A stretch of DNA of 64,000 nucleotides from Pseudomonas laurylsulfatiphila (GCF_002934665.1 NZ_NIRS01000003.1:124001-188000); one strand, 5' to 3'. Positions 45,722 to 57,074 are shown, numbered from the stretch's first letter. The notes: generated by a model from the letters alone, not told the origin. Translations and numbers: made by a program.

Positions 45722-47413
45722 TTAGTTCTGCTTTTCCATTTGTGCACGCAGCAGGTCACCCAGAGTGGTGGCCACAGGAGCATCAGTAGCTACTGGCTTG
45801 TCGCGCAGGCTCTGGATTGCTTCTTTCTCGTCTTCAACGTCTTTCGACTTGATCGAGAGCTGGATTACACGGCTCTTGCGGTCAACGCTGATGATCTTGG
45901 CTTCTACTTCTTCGCCCTCTTTCAGAACGTTGCGCGCGTCTTCAACGCGGTCACGACTGATTTCGGAGGCTTTCAGAGTCGCTTCGATATCGTCGGCCAG
46001 AGTGATGATGGCGCCTTTAGCGTCAACTTCCTTCACGATGCCTTTAACGATGGCGCCTTTGTCGTTCTCTTGAACGTACTCGGAGAACGGATCGCTTTCC
46101 AGTTGCTTGATACCCAGGGAGATGCGCTCGCGCTCTGGGTCAACCGACAGGATAACGGTGTCCAGCTCGTCGCCCTTCTTGAAGCGGCGTACGGCTTCTT
46201 CGCCCACTTCGTTCCAGGAGATGTCGGACAGGTGAACCAGACCGTCGATGCCGCCGTCCAGACCAATGAAGATACCGAAATCGGTGATCGACTTGATGGT
46301 GCCGGAGATTTTATCGCCCTTGTTGAACTGGCCAGAGAAATCTTCCCATGGGTTAGATTTGCACTGCTTGATGCCCAGGGAGATACGACGACGCTCTTCG
46401 TCGATGTCCAGAACCATAACTTCCACTTCGTCGCCGACTTGTACGACTTTCGAAGGGTGGATGTTCTTGTTGGTCCAGTCCATTTCGGAAACGTGTACCA
46501 GACCTTCAACGCCTTCTTCCAGCTCAGCGAAGCAGCCGTAGTCGGTCAGGTTGGTTACACGCGCGGTAACGCGAGTGCTTTCTGGGTAACGGGCTTTGAT
46601 AGCAACCCATGGATCTTCGCCCAGCTGCTTCAGGCCCAGGGAAACACGATTGCGCTCGCGATCGTACTTCAGAACCTTGACATCGATCTCGTCGCCAACG
46701 TTGACGATTTCGGAAGGATGCTTGATACGCTTCCAAGCCATGTCGGTAATGTGCAGCAGGCCATCGACGCCACCCAAATCGACGAATGCGCCGTAATCGG
46801 TGAGGTTCTTGACGATACCTTTGACTTGTTGGCCTTCCTGCAGGGATTCCAGCAGAGCTTCGCGCTCGGCGGAGTTCTCGGCTTCCAGGACGCTGCGACG
46901 GGAAACGACAACGTTGTTGCGCTTCTGGTCCAGCTTGATGACCTTGAATTCCAGCTCTTTGCCTTCCAGGTGCGTGGTGTCGCGCACTGGACGGACGTCA
47001 ACCAGAGAACCTGGCAGGAACGCACGGATGCCGTTAACGTCGACAGTGAAGCCGCCTTTAACCTTACCGTTGATAACGCCCTTGACCACTTCTTCGGCTG
47101 CGAAGGCTGCTTCCAGAACAATCCAGCATTCAGCGCGCTTGGCTTTTTCACGGGACAGCTTGGTTTCACCAAAGCCGTCTTCAACCGAGTCCAGAGCAAC
47201 GTGAACTTCGTCACCGACGTTGATGTTCAGTTCGCCAGCGTCGTTGTAGAACTGCTCAAGCGGGATGAGTGCTTCAGACTTCAGGCCAGCGTGAACGGTT
47301 ACCCAGCGAGCTTGGTAATCGATATCAACGATAACACCGGTGATGATGGAGCCTGCCTGAAGGTTCAGGGTTTTTAGGCTTTCTTCAAAGAGTTCCGCAA
47401 AGCTTTCGCTCAT
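45722..47413 (-). CDS. rpsA: 30S ribosomal protein S1
   Basis: 563 aa with six S1 RNA-binding repeats, e.g. [17 protein letters not shown] and repeated [23 protein letters not shown] units. Needed for initiation on most mRNAs. The start at 47413 ([10 protein letters not shown]) has AGGA 7 nt upstream; the frame is open to 47458, but that segment is the structured leader. Typically autoregulated in gammaproteobacteria through its 5' leader. Confidence 0.98.
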   Translation of the reverse strand: MSESFAELFEESLKTLNLQAGSIITGVIVDIDYQARWVTVHAGLKSEALIPLEQFYNDAGELNINVGDEVHVALDSVEDGFGETKLSREKAKRAECWIVLEAAFAAEEVVKGVINGKVKGGFTVDVNGIRAFLPGSLVDVRPVRDTTHLEGKELEFKVIKLDQKRNNVVVSRRSVLEAENSAEREALLESLQEGQQVKGIVKNLTDYGAFVDLGGVDGLLHITDMAWKRIKHPSEIVNVGDEIDVKVLKYDRERNRVSLGLKQLGEDPWVAIKARYPESTRVTARVTNLTDYGCFAELEEGVEGLVHVSEMDWTNKNIHPSKVVQVGDEVEVMVLDIDEERRRISLGIKQCKSNPWEDFSGQFNKGDKISGTIKSITDFGIFIGLDGGIDGLVHLSDISWNEVGEEAVRRFKKGDELDTVILSVDPERERISLGIKQLESDPFSEYVQENDKGAIVKGIVKEVDAKGAIITLADDIEATLKASEISRDRVEDARNVLKEGEEVEAKIISVDRKSRVIQLSIKSKDVEDEKEAIQSLRDKPVATDAPVATTLGDLLRAQMEKQN

Positions 47414-47426
47414 TTTAATTCCTGTT

Positions 47427-47472
47427 GATGAGGGCGAAGAAAACGCCCATCTCCACACCCCAGACGGTGTGG
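47427..47472 (-). promoter_or_regulatory. two hairpins in the rpsA leader
   Basis: Upstream hairpin: CCACACC/GGTGTGG (47453-47459 with 47466-47472), 7 bp. Downstream hairpin (47427-47451): GATG-GGCG paired with CGCC-CT-CATC on the coding strand, ending 13 nt before the ATG. Position just before the RBS suits S1 autogenous control, which uses leader hairpins in E. coli. Confidence 0.55.
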
Positions 47473-47533
47473 GTTAGTTTCATTTAAAAGAAGCCACCGC
47501 AGGACTATGACTGGTCCCCTGCGGCCCTCTTGG

Positions 47534-48223
47534 TCACCCGGCGATATCGCGAATGGCGATCTCGCTCATGATGCGTTCCAGCACCTGGTCGATGGACAAT
47601 TCCGTGGAATCCAGCTGTATGGCGTCAGCCGCCGGCTTGAGCGGGGCTACCGCTCGCTGGGTGTCACGCTCATCGCGTGCACGTATCTCATCTAGCAGAC
47701 TCGACAGACTAACACCCTCGACTTTGCCCTTCAACTGCAAATATCGGCGGCGCGCCCTCTCCTCGGCACTGGCGGTCAGAAAAATCTTCAGCGGCGCATC
47801 AGGAAAAACCACCGTTCCCATGTCGCGCCCATCCGCCACCAGGCCCGGTGCTTCCTGAAAAGCACGCTGGCGCTGCAGCAGCGCCTCGCGCACAGCGGGC
47901 AACGCAGCCACCTGGGAAGCGCCGGAACCGACGCTTTCGGTGCGAATGACATCGCTGACTTCATCACCCTCCAGGATGATGCGTTGCAACTGACCGTCCG
48001 TCGCCGCGATGAACTGCACGTCCAGATGAGCGGCAAGTTTCTTCAGCAGTTCCTCGTTGGTCAGGTCGACACCATGGTTATGCGCGGCGAAAGCCAGCAG
48101 GCGGTACAACGCACCGGAATCCAGCAGGTTCCAGCCCAGGCGCTTGGCCAGAATCCCGGCTACCGTGCCCTTGCCCGAACCGCTTGGCCCATCGATGGTG
48201 ATGACCGGTGCAATGTTGTTCAC
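47534..48223 (-). CDS. cmk: cytidylate kinase
   Basis: 229 aa, phosphorylates CMP/dCMP. P-loop [13 protein letters not shown] near the N-terminus and the [12 protein letters not shown] motif. The start is GTG at 48223, overlapping the aroA stop as GTGA, with AGAGG 8 nt upstream. It is followed by rpsA, the conserved cmk-rpsA pair. Confidence 0.95.
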   Translation of the reverse strand: MNNIAPVITIDGPSGSGKGTVAGILAKRLGWNLLDSGALYRLLAFAAHNHGVDLTNEELLKKLAAHLDVQFIAATDGQLQRIILEGDEVSDVIRTESVGSGASQVAALPAVREALLQRQRAFQEAPGLVADGRDMGTVVFPDAPLKIFLTASAEERARRRYLQLKGKVEGVSLSSLLDEIRARDERDTQRAVAPLKPAADAIQLDSTELSIDQVLERIMSEIAIRDIAG

Positions 48224-50463
48224 GACTGCGCCTCTTGTGCCACACGAATGCCGACCTGCGCGCACAGCGCCAGGAAGTTCGGGAACGACGTCGCGACGTT
48301 GGCGCAATCATGAATGCGGATCGGCGCACTGGCGCGCAGCGAAGCAACGCTGAACGCCATGGCGATACGGTGATCACCATGACCGTGCACTTCACCGCCG
48401 CCGATCTGGCCGCCGTCGATGATGATGCCGTCCGGGGTCGGTTCGCATTTGACGCCCAGTGCCAGCAGACCATCCGCCATGACCTGGATGCGATCCGATT
48501 CCTTGACCCGCAGCTCTTCGGCGCCGGTCAGCACGGTGCGCCCTTCGGCACAGGCAGCGGCCACGAACAGCACCGGGAATTCGTCGATGGCCAATGGAAC
48601 CAGCTCTTCGGGAATCTCGATACCTTTGAGTTTAGCTGCCCGCACACGCAGGTCAGCCACGGGCTCGCCGCCGACTTCACGCTGGTTTTCCAGCGTGATG
48701 TCCGCACCCATCAGGCGCAGGATGTCGATCACACCGGTACGGGTCGGATTGATGCCGACATGCTCGAGCACCAGGTCCGAACCTTCGGCGATCGATGCCG
48801 CCACCAGGAAGAACGCCGACGACGAAATGTCGCCCGGCACCTCGATGTGGGTCGCGGCCAGCTTGCCACCGGACTCAACCGATGCCGTGGCACCGTCAAC
48901 GCTCACCGGGTAGCCGAAACCGCGCAGCATGCGCTCGGTATGGTCGCGAGTCGGAGCCGGCTCGGTCACGGTGGTCTTGCCTTCTGCGTACAGACCGGCC
49001 AGCAGCAGGCAGGACTTAACCTGGGCGCTGGCCATCGGCATGGTGTAGGTCAGGCCCTTGAGCTTGTTGCCACCACGGATGGTCATCGGTGGACGACCTT
49101 CGGCGGCGGTCTCGATCACCGCGCCCATTTCACGCAGCGGATTGGCCACGCGATTCATCGGGCGCTTGGACAGCGAGGCGTCGCCGGTCAGGGTGCTGTC
49201 GAAGTTCTGCGCAGCCAGCAGGCCGGACAGCAGACGCATCGAAGTACCGGAATTGCCCAGGTAGATCGGGCCCGGTGCCGGCTTCAGGCCATGCAGGCCA
49301 ACGCCGTGAATGGTCACGCGACCGTGGTGCGGGCCTTCGATGACCACGCCCATGTCACGGAACGCCTGCAAGGTCGCCAGGGCATCCTCACCCTCGAGGA
49401 AGCCTTCGACTTCGGTGACGCCTTCAGCGAGGGAACCGAGCATGATCGAACGGTGGGAAATCGATTTGTCACCCGGTACGCGAATCCGACCGGACAGGCG
49501 GCCACCAGGTTGAGCCAGGAAAATCAGATCATTGGAATTCATAGCGTCCACATAGGCCCTGCGGGCCAGGATTTTACTGAAATGCTCGCGGGCAACCCGG
49601 GCGCGAGTGAAAACGCCCAACAATTGGTGCCCATCCCCTGCATCGACCGCGTCGCGCAAGGCGTCGAGATCGCTGCGAAATGTATCGAGTGTGCGCAGGA
49701 CAGCTTCGCGGTTGGCGAGGAAGATGTCGTGCCACATGACCGGGTCGCTACCGGCGATTCTTGTGAAATCGCGGAAACCGCCCGCAGCGTAACGGAAGAT
49801 CTCAAGATTTTCATTGCGCTTGGCCAACGAATCGACCAGGCCGAACGCCAGCAAGTGCGGCAGATGACTGGTCGCGGCCAATACTTCGTCGTGACGTTCG
49901 ACCTGCATGTGCTCGACATCGGCACCCAGCGCGCGCCACAAACGGTCGACCACGGCCAAGGCTGCCGGATCGGTCTGATCCAGCGGCGTCAGGATCACCT
50001 TGTGCCGACGGAACAGCTCGGCGTTGGAGGCCTCGACCCCACTCTGCTCGGAACCGGCAATCGGATGCCCCGGCACGAAGCATGGCGGCATCTTGCCAAA
50101 TGCTTCGGTGGCAGCGCGCACCACGTTGCCCTTGGCGCTACCGACATCGGTCAGGATCGCCTGCCCCAGGTCCATGCCAGCCAGACGCGCGAGCACTTTC
50201 TCCATGGCCAGGATCGGCACCGCCAACTGAATGACGTCGGCGCCCTGACAAGCAACGCCCAAGTCTTCTTCGCAGCGATCCACCACCCCCAACTCGACCG
50301 CGAGCTTGCGCGATTGTGGATCGAGATCGACCCCTACCACTTCGCGGCACATCCCGCTTTCGCGCAACCCCTTGGCAAACGAACCGCCGATCAACCCCAG
50401 ACCGACCACCACCAGGCGACCGATCATAGGTTCAGCAGATTGCAGTGCAGTGACATCAACCAC
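48220..50463 (-). CDS. tyrA-aroA: bifunctional prephenate dehydrogenase / EPSP synthase
   Basis: 747 aa fusion. TyrA part (about 1-305): GLGLIGGS (21-28), ATSHLPH, prephenate to hydroxyphenylpyruvate. AroA part (about 320-747): GDKSISHR (331-338), LGNSGTSMR (402-410), makes 5-enolpyruvylshikimate-3-phosphate. The fusion is characteristic of Pseudomonas. Start: GTG 50463 with AAGG 9 nt upstream and 8-nt overlap with hisC; ATG 50427 is the alternative. Confidence 0.95.
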   Translation of the reverse strand: MVDVTALQSAEPMIGRLVVVGLGLIGGSFAKGLRESGMCREVVGVDLDPQSRKLAVELGVVDRCEEDLGVACQGADVIQLAVPILAMEKVLARLAGMDLGQAILTDVGSAKGNVVRAATEAFGKMPPCFVPGHPIAGSEQSGVEASNAELFRRHKVILTPLDQTDPAALAVVDRLWRALGADVEHMQVERHDEVLAATSHLPHLLAFGLVDSLAKRNENLEIFRYAAGGFRDFTRIAGSDPVMWHDIFLANREAVLRTLDTFRSDLDALRDAVDAGDGHQLLGVFTRARVAREHFSKILARRAYVDAMNSNDLIFLAQPGGRLSGRIRVPGDKSISHRSIMLGSLAEGVTEVEGFLEGEDALATLQAFRDMGVVIEGPHHGRVTIHGVGLHGLKPAPGPIYLGNSGTSMRLLSGLLAAQNFDSTLTGDASLSKRPMNRVANPLREMGAVIETAAEGRPPMTIRGGNKLKGLTYTMPMASAQVKSCLLLAGLYAEGKTTVTEPAPTRDHTERMLRGFGYPVSVDGATASVESGGKLAATHIEVPGDISSSAFFLVAASIAEGSDLVLEHVGINPTRTGVIDILRLMGADITLENQREVGGEPVADLRVRAAKLKGIEIPEELVPLAIDEFPVLFVAAACAEGRTVLTGAEELRVKESDRIQVMADGLLALGVKCEPTPDGIIIDGGQIGGGEVHGHGDHRIAMAFSVASLRASAPIRIHDCANVATSFPNFLALCAQVGIRVAQEAQS

Positions 50464-51568
50464 GAGCCAGAACCTTGGTCAGCGCTTCCAGGAAGCGGCT
50501 GTTCTCTGCCGGCAGACCAATGGTGACGCGCAGGTGATTCGGCATGCCGTAGTTGGCCACCGGGCGCACGATCACACCTTCACGCAGCAAGCCCTGGAAC
50601 ACCGGGGCCGCGACTTGACCGAGATCGACGCAAATGAAATTGCCCTTGGACGCAATCCAGCTCAACCCAAGCTCACGGAAACCGGCTTGCAGCTGCTGCA
50701 TGCCGGACTCGTTCAACTGACGGCTTTGCGCCAAATACTCGTCGTCCTTCAACGCCGCACAGGCCGCGGCCAGGGCCAGGCTGTTGACGTTGAACGGTTG
50801 GCGCACACGGTTCAGCACGTCTGCGACTACTGCCGTGGACAAGCCATAACCCACGCGCAGCGCTGCCAGGCCATAGGCCTTGGAGAAGGTGCGGGAAACC
50901 AGAAGGTTCGGATAGGCCGCCAGGAAGTCCAGGCCATCCGGCAGATCGCTGCCTTCGGCGTACTCGATATAGGCCTCGTCCAGTACGACCAGCACATGCT
51001 CAGGAACATCCTGCAGGAATTCGTCCAGCGCCTCGGCGTCGAACCAGGTCCCGGTCGGGTTGTTCGGGTTGGCAATGAAAACCACGCGGGTATTGGCGTC
51101 GATGGCTGCCAGCATTGCAGGCAGGTCATGCCCCCAATCCTTGGCCGGAACCACCTTGGCCTGCGCACCGACCGCCTGAGTGGCAATCGGGTAGACAGCG
51201 AAAGCATGCTCGCTGAACACGGCGTTCAGGCCCGGCGCCAGATAGGCACGCGCGACCAGTTCGAGGATGTCGTTGGAACCATTGCCCAGCGTAACCTGAT
51301 CAAGTTCCACGCGGCACTGCTCGGCCAACAGGCTCTTGAGGGCAAAGCCGTTGCCGTCCGGATAGCGGGTCAGCTCGGCCAGCGCATCGCGGATGGCCGC
51401 CAGCGCCTTGGGGCCAGGGCCCAGCGGGTTTTCGTTGCTCGCCAGCTTGATGATGCTGGCTGGATCGAGGTTCAGCTCGCGAGCCAGTTCGTCCACGGGC
51501 TTGCCCGGAACGTAAGGCGAAAGTTGTTGCACGCCCGGCTGTGCCAGAGCGAGGAAATTGCCACTCAT
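50456..51568 (-). CDS. hisC: histidinol-phosphate/aromatic aminotransferase
   Basis: 370 aa fold-type I PLP enzyme. The Schiff-base Lys230 is in SRTFSKAYG; NPNNPTG (168-174) and the YxE-like DEAYIEYA region are present. In this block between pheA and tyrA it probably serves as aromatic aminotransferase for Phe/Tyr as well as, or instead of, histidine synthesis. 12-nt gap after pheA. Confidence 0.92.
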   Translation of the reverse strand: MSGNFLALAQPGVQQLSPYVPGKPVDELARELNLDPASIIKLASNENPLGPGPKALAAIRDALAELTRYPDGNGFALKSLLAEQCRVELDQVTLGNGSNDILELVARAYLAPGLNAVFSEHAFAVYPIATQAVGAQAKVVPAKDWGHDLPAMLAAIDANTRVVFIANPNNPTGTWFDAEALDEFLQDVPEHVLVVLDEAYIEYAEGSDLPDGLDFLAAYPNLLVSRTFSKAYGLAALRVGYGLSTAVVADVLNRVRQPFNVNSLALAAACAALKDDEYLAQSRQLNESGMQQLQAGFRELGLSWIASKGNFICVDLGQVAAPVFQGLLREGVIVRPVANYGMPNHLRVTIGLPAENSRFLEALTKVLARG

Positions 51569-51580
51569 TTGCTACCGCCC

Positions 51581-52675
51581 TTAGAGAACTGCTTTCGGGT
51601 AGGAACCCAGCACTTTGAGTGCTACTGCTTCCTGACTGATTTTTTCCAGCACACCTTTTACCAGCGGATCGCGGTGGTGGCCGACAAAATCGATGAAGAA
51701 CACGTAGGTCCATTTGCCGCTGCGCGACGGACGGGTCTCGATACGCGTCAGGTCGATGCCGTTGTCGTGGAACGGCACCAGCAACTCATGAAGCGCACCC
51801 GGCTTGTTGCTCATCGAGACGATGATCGAGGTCTTGTCGTCGCCGGTCGGCGGCACTTCCTGGTTACCGATCATGAGGAAGCGCGTGGAGTTATCCGGGC
51901 GGTCCTCGATTTTTTCGGCCAGACGGGTCAAGCCGTACAGGCCGGCCGCCATGTCACCGGCAATCGCCGCCGAGTTCCACTCACCCTTGACCCGCTTGGC
52001 CGCTTCGGCGTTGCTGGACACCGCCACGCGCTCGACATTCGGGTAATGGGCGTCCAGCCACTTGCGGCACTGGGCCAGGGACTGGGCGTGGGAGTAGATG
52101 CGGCTGATGCTGTCGGTCTTGGTGTTTTCACCGACCAACAGGTGATGGTGGATACGCAGCTCGACTTCGCCGCAGATCACCATGTCATGCTCGAGGAAGC
52201 TGTCGAGGGTGTGGTTGACCGCGCCTTCGGTGGAGTTTTCCACCGGCACCACGCCAAAGTTCACCGCCCCGGCCGCCACTTCACGGAACACTTCGTCGAT
52301 CGCCGCCATCGGCTTACTGATCACCGCGTGACCAAAGTGCTTCATGGCCGCCGCCTGGGTGAAGGTACCCTCAGGGCCAAGATAAGCCACTTTCAACGGC
52401 TGCTCGAGTGCCAGGCAGGAAGACATGATTTCGCGGAACAGCCGCGCCATCTCTTCGTTGCCCAGCGGCCCCTGGTTACGCTCCATGACACGCTTGAGCA
52501 CCTGAGCCTCACGCTCAGGACGATAGAACACCGGCACTTCGCCTTCGGCCAGCGAGGCCATCTTTACTCGCGCGACTTCCTGGGCGCAGCGCGCACGCTC
52601 ACTGATCAGCTCCAGGACCTTTTCGTCCAGGGCATCAATGCGCAGGCGCAGTGCCTTGAGTTCTTGCTCAGACAT
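51581..52675 (-). CDS. pheA: bifunctional chorismate mutase / prephenate dehydratase (P-protein)
   Basis: 364 aa. Chorismate mutase domain (about 1-90, LRLRIDALDEKVLELISERA), prephenate dehydratase domain (about 95-270; YLGPEGTF, STEGAVN, TRFLMIG), and ACT domain (about 280-360, NKPGALHELL and IESR-type ETRPSR) for feedback by phenylalanine. Start overlaps the serC stop by one base (TAATG). Confidence 0.96.
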   Translation of the reverse strand: MSEQELKALRLRIDALDEKVLELISERARCAQEVARVKMASLAEGEVPVFYRPEREAQVLKRVMERNQGPLGNEEMARLFREIMSSCLALEQPLKVAYLGPEGTFTQAAAMKHFGHAVISKPMAAIDEVFREVAAGAVNFGVVPVENSTEGAVNHTLDSFLEHDMVICGEVELRIHHHLLVGENTKTDSISRIYSHAQSLAQCRKWLDAHYPNVERVAVSSNAEAAKRVKGEWNSAAIAGDMAAGLYGLTRLAEKIEDRPDNSTRFLMIGNQEVPPTGDDKTSIIVSMSNKPGALHELLVPFHDNGIDLTRIETRPSRSGKWTYVFFIDFVGHHRDPLVKGVLEKISQEAVALKVLGSYPKAVL

Positions 52676-53760
52676 TAGCCGTGTTCCTTCTCGAACTCTG
52701 CCATGTACGAAACCAGCGCGTTGACGGCGTTGATGTCGACGGCGTTATAGATGGAGGCGCGCATGCCGCCCACGGAGCGGTGCCCCTTGAGGTTCAACAG
52801 GCCGCGCTCGTCGGCACCAACCAGGAACGGCTTGTCCAGACGATCGTCAGCCAGGCGGAACGGCACGTTCATCCACGAGCGGTCCGACTTGTTGATCGGG
52901 TTGCTGTACAGGCCGCTGGCATCGATGAAGCTGTACAGCGTGCGCTGCTTGACTTCGTTGAGCTTGCCGATGGCCTCGACGCCGCCCTGCTCTTTCAGCC
53001 ACTCGAACACCAGGCCGGACAAGTACCAGGCCAGGGTCGGCGGGGTGTTGTACATCGAACCGTTGTCCGCCGCGACCTTGTAATCGAGCATGGTCGGGCA
53101 CAGGGAGCGGGCATTGCCGAGCAGGTCTTCGCGAACGATGTTGACGACGATACCGCTCGGGCCGATATTTTTCTGGGCACCGGCGTAGATCATGCCGAAA
53201 CGCGAAACATCCACCGGACGCGACAGGATGTCCGAAGACATGTCGGCCACCAGCGGAACGTCACCGGTTTCCGGAATCCACTGAAACTCCAGGCCACCGA
53301 TGGTTTCGTTCGGCGCGTAGTGAACGTAGGCCGCGTCTTTCGACAGTTTCCACTCGTTCTGACCGGGAATGGCGAAATAGTCGTAGGGTTTGGCGGTGCC
53401 GGCAACGTTTACGTGGCCGTAGCGCGAAGCTTCTTCGATGGCTTTCTGCGACCAGATACCGGTGTCGATATAGTCGGCCGAGCCATTTTCCGGCAGCAGG
53501 TTCAGAGGAATCTGCGCGAATTGCTGGCTGGCGCCACCTTGCAGGAACAGCACTTTATAGTTCGAGGGGATATTCAGCAGATCACGCAGATCCTGCTCGG
53601 CCTTGGTGGCAATGGACACGAACTCATCACTGCGATGGCTCATTTCCATGACCGACAAACCCTTGCCGTGCCAGTCGAGGAGTTCACCCTGGGCGCGCTG
53701 CAGGACAGCTTCGGGAAGCGCCGCAGGACCGGCACAGAAGTTATAGGCTCTCTTGCTCAC
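52675..53760 (-). CDS. serC: phosphoserine aminotransferase
   Basis: 361 aa PLP enzyme for serine and pyridoxal phosphate synthesis. MSKRAYNFCAGPAALP start, PLP-lysine region YAGAQKNIGPSG, C-terminal GGMRASIYNA. The start is GTG at 53760; two codons upstream a TTG is in frame. First of the serC-pheA-hisC-tyrA/aroA-cmk-rpsA row on the minus strand. Confidence 0.96.
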   Translation of the reverse strand: MSKRAYNFCAGPAALPEAVLQRAQGELLDWHGKGLSVMEMSHRSDEFVSIATKAEQDLRDLLNIPSNYKVLFLQGGASQQFAQIPLNLLPENGSADYIDTGIWSQKAIEEASRYGHVNVAGTAKPYDYFAIPGQNEWKLSKDAAYVHYAPNETIGGLEFQWIPETGDVPLVADMSSDILSRPVDVSRFGMIYAGAQKNIGPSGIVVNIVREDLLGNARSLCPTMLDYKVAADNGSMYNTPPTLAWYLSGLVFEWLKEQGGVEAIGKLNEVKQRTLYSFIDASGLYSNPINKSDRSWMNVPFRLADDRLDKPFLVGADERGLLNLKGHRSVGGMRASIYNAVDINAVNALVSYMAEFEKEHG

Positions 53761-53840
53761 ATCCAATCTCGCTCTGATTTGGTGGTATCACGCAATAAAT
53801 ACGGTGTGATCATTCCCGCGCAATGGCGTGGGAGATCAAC

Positions 53841-53940
53841 TGTAGGAGCGAGCCTGCTCGCGATGGACGTGAAAACACCGCGCTTAATCAGAAAACCCGT
53901 GTCATCGTTGACGACCATCGCGAGCAGGCTCGCTCCTACA
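53841..53940. repeat. inverted pair of REP elements, family A
   Basis: Perfect 26-nt inverted arms (53841-53866 and 53915-53940) containing GCGAGCAGGCTCGC, ending in TGTAGG/CCTACA, 48 nt apart. Lies between gyrA and serC. Confidence 0.9.
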
Positions 53941-53976
53941 GGGGTGCATCATCATTTCCAAAGGGACAAACAACAA

Positions 53977-54000
53977 GGGGGCGAATTCTCATCCGCCCCC
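53977..54000 (-). terminator. intrinsic terminator of gyrA
   Basis: GGGGGCG (53977-53983) pairs with CGCCCCC (53994-54000), 10-nt loop; on the minus strand it is followed by TTGTTTGT. Lies 10 nt past the gyrA stop. Confidence 0.85.
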
Positions 54001-54010
54001 TCATGTCCAC

Positions 54011-56665
54011 TTATTCTTGTGGCTCTTCGTCAGCAGCGGCGTCGAGTTGCTGGTCTTCAACGGCATCGTCGATCACGACTTCACCCTCGAACTCCGCACC
54101 CTCTTCACCTTCCAGCTCTTCACCTTCGATTTCCGAAGGTTCCTGAACCCGCTCCAGCCCGACCAGGGTTTCATCCTTGGCCAGTTTGATCAGGGTCACG
54201 CCCTGGGTGTTACGACCCAGGCTGGACACTTCATCGACACGAGTACGCACCAGGGTGCCCTGGTCCGAAATCAGCATGATTTCCTCGCCGTCGAGCACCT
54301 GGACAGCGCCTACCAGGCGGCCGTTACGCTCGTTGCTGACCATGGCGATAACGCCCTGACCGCCACGCTTGTACTCAGGGAACTCGGTGATCGCGGTGCG
54401 CTTGCCAAAACCACGCTCGGAAGCAGTGAGGATCTGGCTGCCTTCTTCCGGGATCAGCATGGAAATCAGCTTCTGGCCTTCCGGCAGACGCATGCCGCGC
54501 ACACCGCGGGCGGTACGGCCCATGGCGCGAACGTCGGATTCCTTGAAGCGGGTGACCTTGCCGCCGTCGGAGAACAGCATCACTTCACGCTCGCCATCGG
54601 TAATGGCGGCAGAAATCAGCACGTCGCCTTCATCCAGCTCCAGCGCGATCAGGCCGACGCTGCGCTGACGGCTGAAGGATTCCAGCGGGGTCTTCTTCAC
54701 GGTGCCGTTGGCAGTGGCCATGAAGATGTAGTGACCTTCGGTGTATTCCTCGACCGGCAGCATGGTGGTGATGTATTCACCATCATCCAACGGCAGCAGG
54801 TTGACCAGCGGACGACCACGGGCAGCGCGGGACGCCTCAGGGATTTCATAGGTTTTCAGCCAGTACACCTTGCCCTTGCTCGAGAACAGCAGCAGCGTGG
54901 TGTGGCTGTTGGCAACCAGCAGGTGAGCGATGTAGTCCTCATCCTTGACGCCGGTCGCCGACTTGCCTTTACCGCCACGACGCTGGGCCTGGTATGCAGC
55001 CAATGGCTGGGTCTTGGCATAGCCGCCGTGGGAAATGGTCACGACACGCTCTTCTTCCGGGATCATGTCACCCAGGGTCAGGTCGAGACGGGCATCGAGA
55101 ATCTCGGTGCGACGCACGTCGCCGTACTCGGCGCGAATCACTTCCAGCTCTTCGCGGATCACTTCCATCAGGCGCGTGGCGCTGTTGAGGATGCGGATCA
55201 GCTCGCCGATCTGGTTGAGGATCTCTTGATACTCGGCCAGCAGTTTTTCGTGTTCCAGACCGGTCAGGCGGTGCAGACGCAGTTCCAGGATGGCTTGCGC
55301 CTGTTCCGGCGACAGGAAGTACTTGCCGTCGCGCAGGCCGTATTGCGGATCGAGGTTTTCCGGACGGCACGAATCGGCGCCGGCACGCTCGACCATCGCC
55401 ACCACGGCCGAGGATTCCCAAGGGGTGCTGACCAGCGCTTCCTTGGCTTCCGACGGTGTTGGCGACGCCTTGATCAGGGCGATGACCGGGTCGATGTTCG
55501 ACAGGGCAACCGCTTGACCTTCAAGAATGTGACCACGCTCTCGGGCCTTGCGCAGTTCGAACACGGTACGGCGAGTGACGACTTCGCGACGGTGACGAAC
55601 GAAGGCTTCCAGCAGGTCCTTGAGGTTCAGGATCCGCGGACGGCCGTCGATCAGTGCGACGATGTTGATGCCGAACACCGCTTGCAGCTGGGTCTGGGCG
55701 TAGAGGTTGTTGAGGATCACCTCAGGCACTTCGCCACGACGCAGCTCGATCACGACGCGCATACCGTCCTTGTCGGACTCGTCGCGCAGTTCGGTGATGC
55801 CTTCGAGCTTCTTCTCTTTTACCAGCTCGGCGATCTTCTCGATCAGACGCGCCTTGTTCAACTGGTAAGGGAGTTCGGTGATGACGATCTGCTGGCGGCC
55901 ACCGACCTTGTCGATGTCTTCGATCATCGAGCGGGCGCGCATGTAAATGCGGCCACGGCCAGTGCGGTAGGCTTCGATGATGCCGGCGCGACCGTTGATG
56001 ATCGCAGCGGTCGGGAAGTCCGGACCGGGGATGTATTGCATCAGCTCGTCGACAGTCAGCTCGGGATTGTCGATGAGCGCCAGGCAACCGTCGATGACTT
56101 CACCGAGGTTGTGTGGCGGAATGTTGGTCGCCATGCCCACGGCGATACCGCTGGAGCCGTTGACCAGCAGGTTGGGAATACGGGTCGGCATGACCGCCGG
56201 GATCATTTCGGTGCCGTCGTAGTTCGGCACCCAGTCCACGGTTTCCTTATGCAGGTCGGCCAGCAGCTCGTGCGCCAGCTTGGTCATGCGCACTTCGGTG
56301 TATCGCATGGCCGCGGCGTTGTCGCCGTCCACCGAGCCGAAGTTGCCCTGGCCATCTACCAGCAGGTAGCGCAGGGAGAATGGCTGTGCCATCCGAACGA
56401 TGGTGTCGTACACCGCGGTATCACCGTGCGGGTGATACTTACCGATCACGTCACCGACAACACGGGCAGATTTCTTGTACGGCTTGTTGAAGTCGTTGCC
56501 CAACTCGCTCATCGCGAACAGCACGCGCCGGTGCACGGGCTTCAAGCCATCGCGCGCATCCGGCAGTGCCCGCCCGACAATTACGCTCATCGCGTAGTCG
56601 AGATAGGACTGCTTCAGCTCGTCTTCGATATTGACCGGGAGGATTTCTTTGGCCAGTTCGCCCAT
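54011..56665 (-). CDS. gyrA: DNA gyrase subunit A
   Basis: 884 aa. Type IIA topoisomerase subunit: breakage-reunion domain with catalytic Tyr122 (MRYTEVRM), six-blade C-terminal pinwheel with GyrA-box-like [10 protein letters not shown], and a long acidic tail. The quinolone-determining region has Thr83 and Asp87 (GDTAVYD), the common susceptible residues of Pseudomonas. The start at 56665 has AGG 6 nt upstream; the frame is open further upstream through the leader but not translated in the family. Confidence 0.98.
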   Translation of the reverse strand: MGELAKEILPVNIEDELKQSYLDYAMSVIVGRALPDARDGLKPVHRRVLFAMSELGNDFNKPYKKSARVVGDVIGKYHPHGDTAVYDTIVRMAQPFSLRYLLVDGQGNFGSVDGDNAAAMRYTEVRMTKLAHELLADLHKETVDWVPNYDGTEMIPAVMPTRIPNLLVNGSSGIAVGMATNIPPHNLGEVIDGCLALIDNPELTVDELMQYIPGPDFPTAAIINGRAGIIEAYRTGRGRIYMRARSMIEDIDKVGGRQQIVITELPYQLNKARLIEKIAELVKEKKLEGITELRDESDKDGMRVVIELRRGEVPEVILNNLYAQTQLQAVFGINIVALIDGRPRILNLKDLLEAFVRHRREVVTRRTVFELRKARERGHILEGQAVALSNIDPVIALIKASPTPSEAKEALVSTPWESSAVVAMVERAGADSCRPENLDPQYGLRDGKYFLSPEQAQAILELRLHRLTGLEHEKLLAEYQEILNQIGELIRILNSATRLMEVIREELEVIRAEYGDVRRTEILDARLDLTLGDMIPEEERVVTISHGGYAKTQPLAAYQAQRRGGKGKSATGVKDEDYIAHLLVANSHTTLLLFSSKGKVYWLKTYEIPEASRAARGRPLVNLLPLDDGEYITTMLPVEEYTEGHYIFMATANGTVKKTPLESFSRQRSVGLIALELDEGDVLISAAITDGEREVMLFSDGGKVTRFKESDVRAMGRTARGVRGMRLPEGQKLISMLIPEEGSQILTASERGFGKRTAITEFPEYKRGGQGVIAMVSNERNGRLVGAVQVLDGEEIMLISDQGTLVRTRVDEVSSLGRNTQGVTLIKLAKDETLVGLERVQEPSEIEGEELEGEEGAEFEGEVVIDDAVEDQQLDAAADEEPQE

Positions 56666-56694
56666 GAGAAGCCTGATTCCTTTTTCTGGTGAAA

Positions 56695-56810
56695 CTTCGT
56701 CAGGACCAACGAAGCTCGCCGCTGCAGGCTCGGCGCCATGCATTGGCTTACGACAAATCAACGAGTTATGCCATGGATCTGCGCAGTAAAGGTCACCCCG
56801 AAGGGTAACC
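56695..56810 (-). ncRNA. structured gyrA leader (gyrA RNA motif-like)
   Basis: Three hairpins in the 5' region: GGTTACCC-TTCG-GGGTGACC (56791-56810, one wobble, UUCG loop), CGCCG/CGGCG (56717-56735) and CTTCGT/ACGAAG (56695-56714, partly overlapping). A conserved cis-acting gyrA RNA motif is known from Pseudomonas; this leader is in the right place and has matching complexity. Not verified against the model. Confidence 0.5.
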
Positions 56811-56971
56811 ATGGAAACCGCCGGATGTTATCACAAGAGCCGCCACGCACCTATCCCCCAGATGCGCATGGAGAGTAGTTAGTTGACCGGTGACAGGCTT
56901 GAAGGGGACGAGAGAGGCTTAGAGCTTCGATCAGCAGGCAATCAAGCGCATTTTTCACTTGCAAACACGGA

Positions 56972-57061
56972 CCTGTAGGAGCTGCCGAAGGCTGCGATCT
57001 TTTGATTTGTTTTTTTTAAAATCAAAGTCAAAAGATCGCAGCCTTCGGCAGCTCCTACAGG
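56972..57061. repeat. inverted pair of REP elements, family B
   Basis: CCTGTAGGAGCTGCCGAAGG... (56972-57005) and its perfect inverted copy ending ...GGCAGCTCCTACAGG (57028-57061), 22 nt apart. Between gyrA and mtnA; the remainder of the 56813-57074 gap shows only the gyrA promoter region, whose -10/-35 could not be fixed. Confidence 0.88.
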
Positions 57062-57074
57062 GATTTGCCTTGAC

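Noticed and set aside
48208..50526. Very long open frame antisense to tyrA-aroA (similar ones antisense to pheA/hisC, gyrA, rpsA and mtnA)
   Set aside because: High-GC codon usage leaves the opposite frame open. The translations are rich in His/Gln/Arg, have no family motifs and no RBS, while the sense genes are certain.
54011..56665. Quinolone-resistance substitution in GyrA
   Set aside because: Thr83 and Asp87 are the usual susceptible residues, so there is nothing to report.
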